A stretch of 64,000 bases of DNA from Platycnemis pennipes (taxonomy: Eukaryota > Arthropoda > Insecta > Odonata > Platycnemididae): contig OW121854.1 in NCBI GenBank assembly GCA_933228895.1, positions 12,961,131 to 13,025,130 on the forward strand, in the 5' to 3' direction. Every line of letters starts with the position of its first letter. Within the stretch, counting starts at the first letter, position 1. Shown here in pieces: positions 48,440 through 60,110 of this stretch. Both the position numbers and the translations under genes were made by a program. Under the pieces are notes generated by a model. The model was not told where the DNA came from, did not search any database, and worked only from the letters and a program-made list of their open reading frames with translations.

Positions 48440-50209
48440 ATTCTTCAAGTCATTCCATTGTCTCGACATGTCTGCGTCTGTGTATTCTTGTGAATCTCTG
48501 TGAAAGTCTGACTGTTGAGTGGCAGTGTTGAGAAAGTGAACATTTTTCCCAAAATATAAAAATCAACATAATTGGAAAAAACTTAGGTTTTAAATTCCTA
48601 AGGAGTTGCATCACTAGCTCATCCACATATATTAATATTACTCGTTGAGAAACGTATGGTAGGTAATTTTAACTTTTTTTCCTCAATCAATCTCTAACAT
48701 GATTTAGGGTTCCATTTTTTTCTGATGTCAGAAACATTCTTTCCTTTTTCATTCTGAATGGCAAGTTTTGTCTCTCAATATGACTACAGGAAAACACTGT
48801 ATGTATCGCTTCCTTTGAATCTGGTGCCTTGTTCTTTAAAGTATGGAGCTGAAATTACAGTGTCGCAGTGAACTTAAAGAGTCTGTCCATTTCCAGGGCT
48901 TTCTGTTTCCAAGTTTCGAAAAACTTAAGTTTCTCATGCCACACAGGACTGGTATTTATTTCCGCTCTCTGTGGGAGAAAATATTTATTTGCTATCAAAC
49001 GTGACTAAATCTAGTATTGGAAATGTCACAAAAATCATGAGCACTGACCAATTATTTGACGTAAGTTTTTTGAAAACATATGTGACAACTTGAAACTGAT
49101 GTTCCCATCTGCTGTTGCACGTAACAAATATGTTGTGAATGTTTATTTCCTTCTGATTTCTGGCATTTTGTACTTAATTTTCCATTGACTTGGCATTGCA
49201 AAGCATCTTGGGTGTTTTATACTGTTTTAATCGGTTAAGTTGTGTACAAATTATATTAATAAGAAAATGAAAGGAAGAGATGGTGAATTCCTAGCTATGT
49301 AATCTACAAAACGTGGAGGACCAATCCTGCAGTAGAGGCCGTCACTCTATCCCGAATTTGGACATTCTGGAATTTTTCCTGGTGGAATATTGTTTGTGAG
49401 TTGCTAACGTGGCTATGATGATGGGTGACTGATATTGCTCGTATGAATGTTTATGTGGTGTCCAACAAACAATTTTTGTTCTCCGAATGACGTTAAATCC
49501 GACAAAAATGTGCATTTGGTTATTATGATTCAGGAGTGGAATGTGTCATTTTTTTAATGAATGTAATGCACCTTTCGAGTTTTGGACGCAATGCATCACA
49601 TTAAAAGTTTGTAAACATGTATGTACAAAAATTTGTATACTTAAATATTTATGTATTCCCAAATGCTGTTCAAAAAATCATCACATTGTAAACTTATACA
49701 AATCAAGGTGGAACCTCATTGTTTCTAAAAACAAATGCCATCTGTATTCATGGAAAACTACCGCAATGCCTCTCAGCTCAGTCCAAATGTTGTGGACACA
49801 TTTATTCTAGTCATTTTGTGAGAATTTTTCACTTGCGTAGATAAGTATAATTTTGGGAGTGGGGATTCTCTCTTACTTACAGATCATCATAGTGTCAAGT
49901 GGAGGCTACATTTGTTCAATCATGGCATAACTAGAAAGTCGGAGATCACTTGGTGCAGTATTACCTCTGTAACATTCTCTACTGGGTTATAATGTAAAAT
50001 GAGTGTTTAATTGTTAGCAACTAAATAACACTATTTTATATTAAAATACATTGTGTTTTCAATACAAGTAATATGTTGTCTTCTGTTGTGTTCTTCTCGT
50101 AACCATTTCCTACGAATCCAAATTTCAAACTGGGATGCTCTTAAGGTCCACAGGGATTAGGGGAACAGCATTAGGGTCAAGCAGTAAGCTGTAGAAATTA
50201 ATGCCTCAA
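48440..50209. other. Probable 3' UTR and downstream sequence
   Basis: If the terminal exon is right, this begins with the 3' UTR. I see no canonical AATAAA close to the stop; ATTAAA occurs at about 49598. No other gene is recognised. Confidence 0.35.
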
Positions 50210-51035
50210 ATGTAGAATGTTCACAAAATATGTTGTAAACAACTTAGAAATTTAAGTTTTAATTGTTTCTATATGTGGTTTTTTAAATGTGTTTTTTTAA
50301 ATATGACTTTTCACATGCGGGTTTTGAATGTGTTTTAACAAGAGTTTTTATGTGTTTTTAATGTGTTTTATGTGTTTTTTCTAACGTTTGTTTTTAAATG
50401 TTTTCTAATGTTGTTTTTTAATCGTTTTTTATGAGTTTATTTTTAAATGTTCTTATGCATGTGTAAATAACACCTGTAAGAAACACATTTAGAAAACCAC
50501 ATGAAAAAACTACATGTAAAATACGTCATGAAAAAATCCATATGCTAAAAACCATGTGTAAAATCGCACGCAAAACAACATGTGAAACTCTTGTAAAAGA
50601 ACGCATGTAAAAAACATGTTTTAAATCACAAAGCTGCATAAAAACATGTAAGAATTGTAAAAATACAGGTGTAAAAACAACTTTTAAACAACCCACATGT
50701 AAAAACCACTTTTAAAAAACATAAAAAAAACATTTAAAAAGCCACAAATATAACCACATGTAAAAACAACACATTGTAAACCACATGTAAAAAAAACACT
50801 TAAACTGTGACAAAAAATGTAAACAATAATTGAAAAAATAAGTTTAAAACACTTGTAAAACCGCATGTAAAACACGAAAAAATACGTTAAACACCACATG
50901 TAGAAAAACACAAATAACGTGAAAAACATATAACACGTCAAAAACGTATACTATAACACATGCAAAATAACACAAGTAAAACGCATGTAAAATATGTTAC
51001 AAGCATTAAATAAACCACATGCAAAGAAACACATG
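50210..51035. repeat. Degenerate ACATGTAAAAA simple-repeat block with a strand switch
   Basis: From about 50210 to 50455 the plus strand is T-rich with TGTGTTTTTAATG words; from about 50460 to 51035 it is A-rich with CACATGTAAAAACC words, the complementary family. The block is a large, loose inverted arrangement of one 11-14-bp repeat family. Confidence 0.75.
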
Positions 51036-51039
51036 GCAA

Positions 51040-51385
51040 AAAAGTCAACTTTAGATGAAAACAGAGTCGATGAAGTTAGTAGGATAAATGCAGGATTGAA
51101 AGTATCTTAGAATCGTAGTATTATTTTGCTATGAAAAACTGCACAAATTACAGGGAATTATACCAAGAAGAGGCAAATAGTCAATTTTAGATTAAAAATA
51201 GCGAAAATTAATACAGTTAGTAGGATAAATACAAAATTGAAAAAGTGTCTGAGAATCGTATTATTATTTTGATGTGAAATATTGCTCAAATTACACCGAG
51301 AAAAGGCAAAAAAAAGTCAATTATAGATGAAAAACGGGGAAAATCCTAAAGCAGGATAAATTCAGAATTGAAAAAGCGTGTTCAC
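51040..51385. repeat. 137-bp tandem repeat, about 2.5 units
   Basis: GTCAACTTTAGATGAAAAC (about 51043), GTCAATTTTAGATTAAAAA (about 51179) and GTCAATTATAGATGAAAAA (about 51316) start successive units sharing GTAGGATAAAT and AGAATCGTA. Confidence 0.8.
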
Positions 51386-51647
51386 GCGATATTTGGGATG
51401 GGACTTACTTTGTTTTAAGCTTAAAATTCCCTCCCCGTGACGTAGCATTTCGCCGCGCCATTGTTACATCTTGCAGCGTTGCGAAGAGGGCGATGTGAAG
51501 CTCTCTTTTGTCACTTAGGTGAGAGGTGGTCTGAAGTGGAGAGAGGTCAAGCTGAGCTTTGGAAGGATGGACATCCTCGGTGGTGGACTTCGAATACCGG
51601 AAAGGTAGGTGCGGTGATCGTCATGTCACTCCCTTCAAAATTAACTA

Positions 51648-52857
51648 CGAGGCATGTCCGGAAAGTAAGTACCGTTTCTACGCTAGTGTCGCAGTTCCGC
51701 GCATGTGTACTCGTCGTTTTTATGGTTCATTGTCTTTCTACTGACGCCATTACAGCCAGATTGTGTTGTGTTTACATTTGTTAGTGATTGCTTAAAATGT
51801 TTAAAACAATATCTGATCCCGCCGACTGTGAAGTGAGTCCTGTAATACGGTTTTTGAACGCAAAGAATGTTAAGCCAGCCGAAATTCATCGTCAACTTGT
51901 AGAGATTTATGGTGAATGTGTCATGACTGATGGGATGGTGAGAAAGTGGGTTAGAAAATTCAATGTTGGACGAACCAGTTTTCACAACGAAGCACGAAGT
52001 TGTTAACAGAAGAAGCCTTCTGTTGTCAACGATGGTTTGGTTGAAAAAGTCAATGAGAAAATTCTTGAAAACAGACGGTTTACGATAAGAATGCTTTCTG
52101 AAGATTCCCTCAAATTTCAAAAACTTTTTTGCATGAGATTGTCACAAATTGCTTAAATTATCGCAAAATGTGTTCCCGTTGGGTTCCGAAAATGCTGCTT
52201 TTGTAGGGAAAAAATCTTGCAGGAGAGGTTGTCCTTTCCCCAAAATAAAATACCATACGATATGTGAGCTTGGATTTTTGAGTGAAATAGGAGTTTCAGC
52301 GTATTGAGGGCGACAGTTGGGACTAATTTGCTGATCATGAAGATGCCTAGAGTAATTTTTTTCATGATGTACTTTATGTGGTCAGACCAGTCCAGGTTTT
52401 CATTGATTACTAGACCAAGAAACTTGACAAAGTGTGATCTGATTAGGGTGTTACCATTTAAACGAAGTAAGAAGCTGGAGGTAGGTGGGTACCTTTTATG
52501 GTGAAATTGCAGGTGGATACATTTATGGGAATTGATGGTGAGTCTGTTAGATTGGCACCAATTATTCATGTCCAAGATGGAGGTTCGAGAAATATCCCCA
52601 AGTTCAGTTGAATTTTTTGACTGTAAAAGACAAAGTGTCATCAGCGTAAAGAAGTACCTTGCCAACTGAAATTGAATTTGGAAGGTCGTTTATGAAGATT
52701 AAAAAGAGCAAAGGTCCAAGTATTGAGCCTTGGGGGACACCTTTGTGTACTTGAAGTGGCAAGTGGAAGTACTTGAATTGAAAATACATCTTGCCTTGAA
52801 AATAAATGTTTTTAAGAGTTTTTTCTCAAACGGTATTTACTTTCCGGACAAGCCTCG
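51648..52857 (+). mobile_element. Mariner element containing a LINE reverse-transcriptase fragment
   Basis: Ends CGAGGCATGTCCGGAAAGTA and (complement) CGAGGCTTGTCCGGAAAGTA between TA at 51646-51647 and 52858-52859. The plus-strand N-terminus (51788-52006) gives a helix-turn-helix with VIRFLNAKNVKPAEIHRQLV and MVRKWVRKFNVGRTSF, continuing with frameshifts to a VPVGFRKCC block near 52185. The catalytic part is absent; in its place lies an antisense non-LTR RT fragment. The right TIR is intact. Confidence 0.9.
52190..52800 (-). pseudogene. Non-LTR reverse-transcriptase fragment inside the mariner
   Basis: The minus strand encodes [20 protein letters not shown], then [11 protein letters not shown] (catalytic YADD), then in another frame MNNWCQSNRLTINSHKCIHL, LGLVINENLDWSDHIKYIMK and AHISYGILFWGK. 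These are consecutive blocks of a Jockey/RTE-like RT. Both its N-terminal fingers and its 3' UTR are missing, so neither end is a normal LINE insertion end. A frameshift separates the two halves. Confidence 0.88.
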
Positions 52858-53408
52858 TATTATTTACTCACAGCAAGTTTTATTTTTATTTGAGTTGTGT
52901 CACGATTAAAAGCCCCCCCCCCCCTCCCTTATTAGTTTCCTTTGTGTTTCTTTTTGTTGATCGGGGAATGAAGCCATCGAGGCACTAGCACATGGTGCCG
53001 AAACCCGGGAGTTGCTGTTTATTTTGTCAAAATGATTTAAATGTGTTTAGTATGCCCGACCAGGGGGGTTATTTAGTAATCTCACCTTTTTAATGACTCT
53101 TTGCGGGAAGTCAGGAGATCCGTTTCGCTCTCTTAATGATCGGCTCACGAACGGTTCGTGAATTGTCGAAATTTCTTCAAAAATGGAGTAATACGGTGAA
53201 GGTGAGTGAAAAATTGTTTGTCCCTAACATTTTAATTATTCGGATGACCTGTCAAGATAATTCATGTTCGATAATTTTCTTTATACCAATATTGGAATTT
53301 GCTTTTGTTTCTTGCTACATTTTACGTTAATAGTGTTTTTAGAAATAATTTGTTGATAATATAGAATTCGTGATTTAGGAACGTTTAAGTTCTTCACGTT
53401 GTGAAAAT
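52858..53408. other. Intergenic stretch
   Basis: AT-rich with a C-run at about 52913; nothing else recognised. Confidence 0.4.
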
Positions 53409-53945
53409 GGGGGCGTTTACTCGGAACCGGATTCGCAATTTTGTACACGAAATCGTTAGATGGAAACGAAAAACGAATTTTAGTGAAAAAATTATTCTTC
53501 TAACCACAACCATTCACTCACAAATCAAAAATTAAAATAAGCAAAAGGTGACGCTCACCGAAAATGCTGCTGTGATAACACTGACGTCATTTTCCTCCCG
53601 TCCTTGACTGCTTTCAGGGGAGGGGGAAGGGAGTGGAGGGGGGTTCTCGGAAGGTCTGCTCGCACAGATGCTGTCGAAATCGCTCCCATTGGCCGAGTCA
53701 GTTGTGTCCCCCCCTTTGCGATAAGGCGAAGTAGCTTCGCGGGCTCAGTTGCGATTGGACGAAGTAGATATACGTCAGAGGTTGCACCACACCCACTTTT
53801 CCGAAAGGGTTAAAAACATCAGTTTTTCGCCGCTTATAACTCGGGAAATAATTGTCGGATCAGAAAACGGAAAAATACGGGTCCTTTTATTTTACAAACT
53901 CTATCAGATTCGGCAATAAAAAAAATATGGTAAAGGACCCCCTGC
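53409..53945 (+). repeat. Dispersed module, copy C (uninterrupted)
   Basis: This is the most complete copy of the module at 13004-13545 and 14030-14797, from GGGGGCGTTTACTCGGA to GGTAAAGGACCCC. It shows that the interruptions in copy B are insertions. No conserved protein is apparent. Confidence 0.8.
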
Positions 53946-54483
53946 AAAAATACAATTTAAAATCGTTTGTATCTTTCTCGCTCTTGATTTTTTTCCAACT
54001 CAAGCTTCAAGTGGAAACGATGGTGGCTCCATTTCACGTTTTTTATGAAGATGAGATGGGAACTAATGCCAGGCGGAGATAATGAAACTGATTAAGAGTC
54101 GAAAGATACGGATCAGAGCGGATGAATCGTCTAAAAGACCAGCACATGACCGGCGGTTCACCGCTTGAGATCCGAAGATGGTCACGCCGCCTGGGTGGCG
54201 GACTACGAAAAAGTGACATTTTATGACGTATTCCCACTAAAGTGAGATTACAAAATAAACCCCCAGGAGGAGGTGAAACGGCCCGCTGTTTTCTGAGGAG
54301 GTGAAACAAGGGACGCATTTAATTCCCATTTAAAAGCGCTTCGTGCGAAATGCGATTATGTCGTTGGCACAATCGCTGCAGCAGCGATTTCACTACCGCT
54401 ATGCAGCCATCTCGCCTTCCGCTTACTGAGATTCCTTAATTCTGTGGGTCTTAAGTCGAGTGGAAGACTTTTCAAGACCTTTC
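53946..54483. other. Intergenic stretch
   Basis: A moderately GC-rich part at about 54110-54300 has no recognised coding signature. Nothing else seen. Confidence 0.4.
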
Positions 54484-55482
54484 ATCATCATCATCAAGGG
54501 TCAACAATCCTAGGATTAGCCCTCCACTCGATTCTTCTATCGGCCAACCTCTTCATATTAACGTAGTTCCTCTCTTTCACGTCCTTTACGACCTGTTTTA
54601 TGTAACTCATACGAGGCCTGCCTTTTCCATTCTTCCCGTTCACTTTTCCTTCGACGATTGTCGTCATTAATCCATCGTGTATTAACATGTGGCCGATTAA
54701 GTTGTCCCGTCTTCTTTTTATAGTTTTCAGAAGACTTCTCTTTTCTCCCACTCTTCTTAGGACTTCTTCATTTTAACTCTCGGTCGATCCATTTTATCTT
54801 CACCATTCTTCGATTGCACCATTTTTCCAATGCTTCCTCCCTTCTCTTCTCCGCTGCTCTCATCGTCCATGACTCACTGCCGTAAAGAAACATGCTCTCA
54901 GATATACGTTTTGATGAATTGCTTCCTTACTTCATAGCTTGTATTTCCAGCTGTAAGTAGATTCTTCTTTTGATAGAATGCCCTCTTTGCCTGGGCTATT
55001 CTACTCACTATTTCTTTCTTGCTTCGTCCATCGTTGGTTACTCTGCTTCCCAGGTAACAGAACTCTTTCACCTCTTCCAGTTTCTGTTTTCATAGTATAA
55101 CGTTGGTTTTGGCCTACTCGCATACCAGAATCTTAGTTTTCTTCCTATTGATCTTCAGATGATAACTGGCCATTGTCCTTTCCGTGGTTGTTAGCATCTT
55201 ATTCAACTTCTCTGTCTCTGCTATGAGAGCTATGCAATCAGCGAATCGTAGCATGCTGATTGTTTCTCCGTGGATGTTCACTCCAGAACACTTCTCCTTG
55301 ACTTCATTGATGGCTCTCTCGATGTAAACATTAAAAATTACGGGGGACAGTGCACAGCCTTGTCTCACTCCTTTCCTTATTCTTGCTTCTTCACAGCTGG
55401 GTCCAAATTTTATCACCGCTACTTGGTTTTTATACAAACTGTGGACAATCTCTCGCATTTGTTCCAATTTGGTTTCCTCCAT
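54484..55482 (-). mobile_element. RTE-like LINE (copy 3) with mutated RT catalytic motif
   Basis: The frame at 55482-55114 encodes MREIVHSLYKNQVAVIKFGP, then VRQGCALSPVIFNVYIERAI, then ISMLRFADCIALIAETEKLN. The catalytic FADD is FADC, losing an essential aspartate. Downstream, frameshifted pieces match copies at 29697 and 43797 (GEKRSLLKTIKRRRDNLIGH, GKNGKGRPRM). The 3' end is a short CATCATCATCA tail near 54484. It is inactive. Confidence 0.88.
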
Positions 55483-55617
55483 TGTTGCTCAATAATTATT
55501 TCAGAAGAAATGGAGCGCATATAATTACAGAAGGATTTTTGTGTTCCTGAGTCGCAATGGGAATTTCTTGAATTCCAAACATTGTCCGTTATAATCACTA
55601 GCATTTGTAGAAATTTA
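55449..55617. repeat. 141-bp satellite, left part
   Basis: Elements of the satellite at 59052-60110 occur here: ATTATTTCAG, GAAGGATTTTTGTGTTC, CATTGTCCGTTATAATCAC. The first bases overlap the RT-coding segment of the LINE beside it (CTCTCGCATTTGTTCCAATT). Confidence 0.65.
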
Positions 55618-56851
55618 GGGCCGGTTTTATAATGTCTGGTTAAACCTCTAGTTAGTTAACGTGGACGTTAAGTTGAGGTGAAGTTTAACCTGAGGATGGG
55701 TTTTATAAAGATAAACAGACCTCCGGTTAGTTGACTAAAACCTTAGAGACGGATGTGTGTACTTAAGACAATTCTCATACCGAGAATACGTCAGAACTGG
55801 CTAAAACAAATGAAAAACGATAAAAAAAATCGCCGCAACGAAAGCATTTTCAAGATGTAAACTTACGACACAAAAATTAACTATCACCATTCACCGTATT
55901 TCTACCACATATATCTCATTAGTCAGTGTCTTTATTTATCATTTCCTTGGACAATTAGTTTAAATTTCCTCACTGAATGAAAATGGCCAAGACAGTTCCG
56001 ACATTATGATTCCCACCCAATTCATTTCCTCTTTTTTCTCGAACTTCTAGCTGTCTTCCAAACAGTGGTAAAAATATCAGCAATATAATTGCTAGGAATT
56101 ACATTAATTTAGAAGATTGAAAAATTGTTTTTCATGTAGAGGGTTTATTATACAATTTTTGGATATGGTAAAGGTGTTATTTTCAGTGAAGTAATCAATG
56201 GCAAGTGTGAAAGAGCACTATATTACCAATTTCTAATTCATCAGATGTAACATTGCGCTCCAGAATTCTTAGCATCTTAGCCAATGACGCTGACCCAGTA
56301 ATTTCATCCAGATATCTTACCTTTGCCTGTACAACTACATCATTACATAAAAACTCTTACCGATCAACAATGGTGCAACGATTTCTGCCAGTTGCCTCCC
56401 ATGAAAAGCTACATGAATACAGATTCTTTATCATGATTTTAATCTCCTACAATAGCTGCCCTCTGACCAATAGGAATGATTTATTTAAAGAAATGTAGGT
56501 ATCTGTTCACTCTAGGGAGTTTTAAGAGCCTAATTCTCCATGTATCATGTCAATTTATTGGTTTTGTATGGTCATTGTGTGTGACAATGAATCAAGTAAT
56601 TAGGAGAATTAGAAAAAGGGGAGTAAAGTATAAAAATCTGTACAGATAATTCCTCATTACAAACAGATTAACTCACAACACAAATAAAATGTTAATAATC
56701 AAGGTTTAATTACTATACTCATTCGAGAAAAATTCATCCACATATTAGTATGCCTTATTTAATAATATTTTGATCTTTGACTTTAAAGCATTTATGGAGG
56801 CTATTACATTGGTATAATGAAGCTGATATTGCACATCATTGTGATTGAAAC

Positions 56852-56911
56852 ACCATTGCGCTTTCCATTTAACCAGATTGAGCCACAGCAACGCGTGGCC
56901 GGGTCAGCTTG
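56852..56911 (+). mobile_element. 3' end of a first Helitron (truncated)
   Basis: GCGCTTTCCATTTAACCAGA, then CAACGCGTGGCCGGGTCAGC and TTG, is the same 3' terminus as at 58104. CGCGTGGCCGGGT is characteristic of arthropod Helitron 3' ends. Its body is missing. Confidence 0.75.
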
Positions 56912-58104
56912 TCTTCTATATATATAAAAATGAATGTATGTGTGTGTGTGTGTGTATGTCCTTTATGCATTACTACACCATTCATCGGATCGCCATGAAA
57001 CTTTGGGAAGTTGTTGAGTACATTCCCGAAAAGAGGACTACGAAATCGATGTTTCAATATCGATACTTTATCGATATAATATTGCTAAAGTATCGATAAA
57101 TTGATACATTATTGATACAAAATTGAGGTGAAATTATTTAGTTTTTTTTAAAGGAATGTATCGTTGCAATATCGATACTGTATCGAATGTATATAATGTG
57201 TTTGTCCTTTATGCATTACTACACCATTCATCGGATCGCCATGAAACTTTGGAAAGTTATTGAGTACGCTCCGCGAAGGTTTCTACAAAATCGATAATTC
57301 AATATCGATACTATATCGATATAATATCGATAAATTATGGATACATCGATACATTGTTGATACAAAATTGAGGTGAAAATATTTAGGTGTTTTTTATCAA
57401 AGTTTTTTAAAGTATCATTACAATATCGATACTGTATCGATACAATATTGATAACTTCATGCATTACCACAATAATTCATCCAATTTCCATGAAGCTTTG
57501 GTTAGTTGTTTTGTTCACTCCATGAAGGGGGCCGGATTGTGGCCTCAACCTGCCCAGGTAAAATAAAGCGCAAGACAAGACAAGACAAGGTTTGTACAAT
57601 ATCGAGAATACAATATCGACACTGGAGACGGGATGTGCATCCCATTGAACTTGCAATTCATTGAAACACTCACGTGCAATATATTCAAATCATCCGGCAT
57701 GGGACAAATATTTCAGAAATGCCAACTTATTGCTTGGGATGAATGCACAATGGTGCACAAAGCATCGCTCGAGGCTCTGGATCGAACATTGCAAGATTTC
57801 CGTTGGATCCTGAGACCATTTGAGAACGCATTAATATTGCTTGCACGACATTTCAGGCAAACATTACCTGTAAATCCTCGATTGACACTAGCGGATGAAA
57901 TAAATGCTTGCCTGAAATATTCTACTTTGTGACGACATGTAAAGACGTTAAAATTATATACAAATATGCGTGTCCAGGTGCAAAACAATCGATCAGCTGA
58001 GATATATTGTTTACCCATAAGAATTGTGAAATTAAACGTACTATAAACGTGCGCTTTCCATTTAACCAGATTGAGCCACAGCAACGCGTGGCCGGGTCAG
58101 CTTG
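56912..58104 (+). mobile_element. Helitron (1.2 kb), abutting the previous one head-to-tail
   Basis: It starts TCTTCTATATATATAAAAAT, a typical Helitron 5' end, directly after the first element's 3' end, and closes with the identical 3' terminus at 58104. Inside, CCTTTATGCATTACTACACC and following bases are repeated at about 56960 and 57207, with TATCGAT-rich sequence between (unit about 245 bp). Confidence 0.85.
57633..57932 (+). pseudogene. Helitron helicase fragment (Pif1-like)
   Basis: A 99-codon frame reads QLIAWDECTMVHKASLEALD, then LDRTLQDFRW, then LLARHFRQTLPVNPRLTLAD and EINACLKYS. This is the Walker B (DE) and following helicase motif of the Rep-Hel protein of Helitrons. The G-D-F-R-Q block has changed to R-H-F-R-Q. 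Rep and the rest of the helicase are missing, so it cannot act. Confidence 0.9.
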
Positions 58105-59051
58105 TCATTAATAAATTGTTCCTAGGTTTTAAAAAGTTTTTACGTGCCTTGTTGATGGCGTTATATAAACGCTTATGGTATAACTTGAGTAGTAGCACAG
58201 GAAAAATGAACGAATGAATAAAAAATGAAATATCGCTGATACTTGTATAAACAAAGGAATTCTCAACTAAATCCTAACCCACTCACTTCTTTGTGTGGGA
58301 CAAATAATGTTTAGAATAGCTCTCATTGCTTGCACGAACTATTATTCCTCGGCATAAACGCCCAATTAATCTTCTATACTTCCGTTATCACCTGTATTCC
58401 GAATACTTCACTCAAAACTCGTTATCTTCCGTTATATTACATCACCTCATACCTGTATACCACAACGTAAAGAAAATCACACCCAATAACATCAACACAA
58501 GAGCACAAAATGAGGCAGCAGTGGATGATTCCCAAACGTTGCCTAACTTCACACTTTCAAGGGGTAAATCCCGCTCAACTCCAGAGGCCTAGAATATGAT
58601 CAAACATTTTTACGTAAATTAGAGGGTACATAACGTAAACACTGGATCTTAGCGTAACTGCAGTCTATCTTAAATCACCTTGAAAGCTCAGAAACCTGTT
58701 GGTTTAAAATCTAATTCCATTGATGGTAATCACCATGAACGTATTTACGTTTTTACCGTTGGCTTTTGAGAGACGAAACCTTCCAAAACACTCTGCATCA
58801 CTCAAAATTACCAAAACTACTTCGAATTAGAATTGCAATGCCGTATTTTTTTAATTCTTCGTCTTCAAAATCTTCATCCGTAGCAAGAGTCCCGTCAGTG
58901 TCTTCTAGTTAACCCTTGGACATCCGTCGTTACGATAACTAGCACTTTGACTACCAGATTAGACTTTACGACCGCTTGTAAAACTGAATTTTTGGCTTAA
59001 GCGTCGGTTAACTCTAACGTCCAGTTTAACTAGACATTATAAAACCGGCCC

Positions 59052-60110
59052 TTAGTGTTATCCATTGTTTGTTAAGATTTATTTCATGAAAAAACGAGGA
59101 AAGATAATTTAAGAAGTATTTTTGTGTTCTTGACTTGTACTGAAAATATTTTGATTCTCTAACTTTGTCCGAAAAAATTAACGACATTTGTGTAAATTTT
59201 GTGCCATCAATTGTTTCTTGGGAATTATTTCAGAAAAAAATGAATGCATATATTCTCAGAAGGATTTTTGTATTCTGGACTTCGACTCTGAATTAAGTAC
59301 TTTCCAATCCTTTTCCGTTGTAATCTCTCGCATTTGTTCAAATTTGGTGTACTTGGACTGCGAATTTCTTAATGTCCAATCATTTTCTGTTATTATCACT
59401 CGCATTTGATTAAAATTTGTGTAATCCAGATAATTCAAATTTGTTTAAAATTGCTGTTATCCCTTGCTTCTAAGGAATTATATCAGGAAAAATCCAGAGC
59501 TGATAATTTGAGGAAGAAATTTTATTCTTAAGATGGACTGCGAATTTCTATATGTCCAATCTTTTTCTGTTTGTATCACACGCATTTGTTTTAAATTGCT
59601 GTTAACCCTGGTTTCTTAAGAATTATTTCAACAAAAAACCAGAGTTAATAATTTCTGGTAGATTTTTTTTCTTAAGATGGACTGTGAATTTATAATTGTA
59701 CATTCTTTTTCATTTTTTTCACTCGCATTTGTTTTAAATTGCTGTTATCCCTTGTTTCTTAAAAATTTTTAGTACAAAACGAGCGCTGATAATTTCAGGA
59801 GATTTTTTTATTGTTAAGATGGACTGTAAATTTCTAATTTCCAATCTTTTACTGGTTTTATCACTCGCATTTGTTTTAAATTGCTGTTATCCCATGTTTC
59901 TTAAGAATTATTTCAGGAAAAATCCAGAACTAATAATTTCAGGTAGATTTTTTTCTGCTAATGATGGCATTCGAATTTTTAACAAGGCAATTTTTTATTT
60001 AACTCGCATTTTTTTAAAAATAGCTGTTATCCTGTGTTTCTTAAGGCTTAATTTTAGGAAAAAACCAGAGCTGATAATTTCAGGTGCATTTTTTTATTCT
60101 TAAGGCTGTT
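59052..60110. repeat. 141-bp satellite, right part
   Basis: CTCGCATTTG-type words occur at about 59327, 59401, 59581, 59723, 59864 and 60004; the last four are 140-142 bp apart. Each unit contains TTGCTGTTATCC, TTCTTAAGAATTATTTCA, CCAGAGCTGATAATTTCAGG and AAGATGGACTG-like blocks. Earlier units are more diverged. Confidence 0.82.

Larger units (their letters stand above)
55618..59051. mobile_element. PIF/Harbinger-like element (3.4 kb), carrying nested Helitrons
   Basis: Ends GGGCCGGTTTTATAATGTCT (left) and the same sequence in complement (right), over about 30 bp, between TTA at 55615-55617 and TTA at 59052-59054. A 3-bp TTA target and GGG-start ends fit PIF/Harbinger-type elements. No transposase or Myb-like gene was recognised in the AT-rich flanks of the Helitrons, so this is a nonautonomous or decayed copy. 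Confidence 0.75.

Noticed and set aside
50684..50941. 85-residue hydrophobic open frame on the minus strand
   Set aside because: It is the translation of the ACATGTAAAA simple repeat; the Phe/Cys/Tyr-rich composition follows from the repeat, not from a membrane protein.
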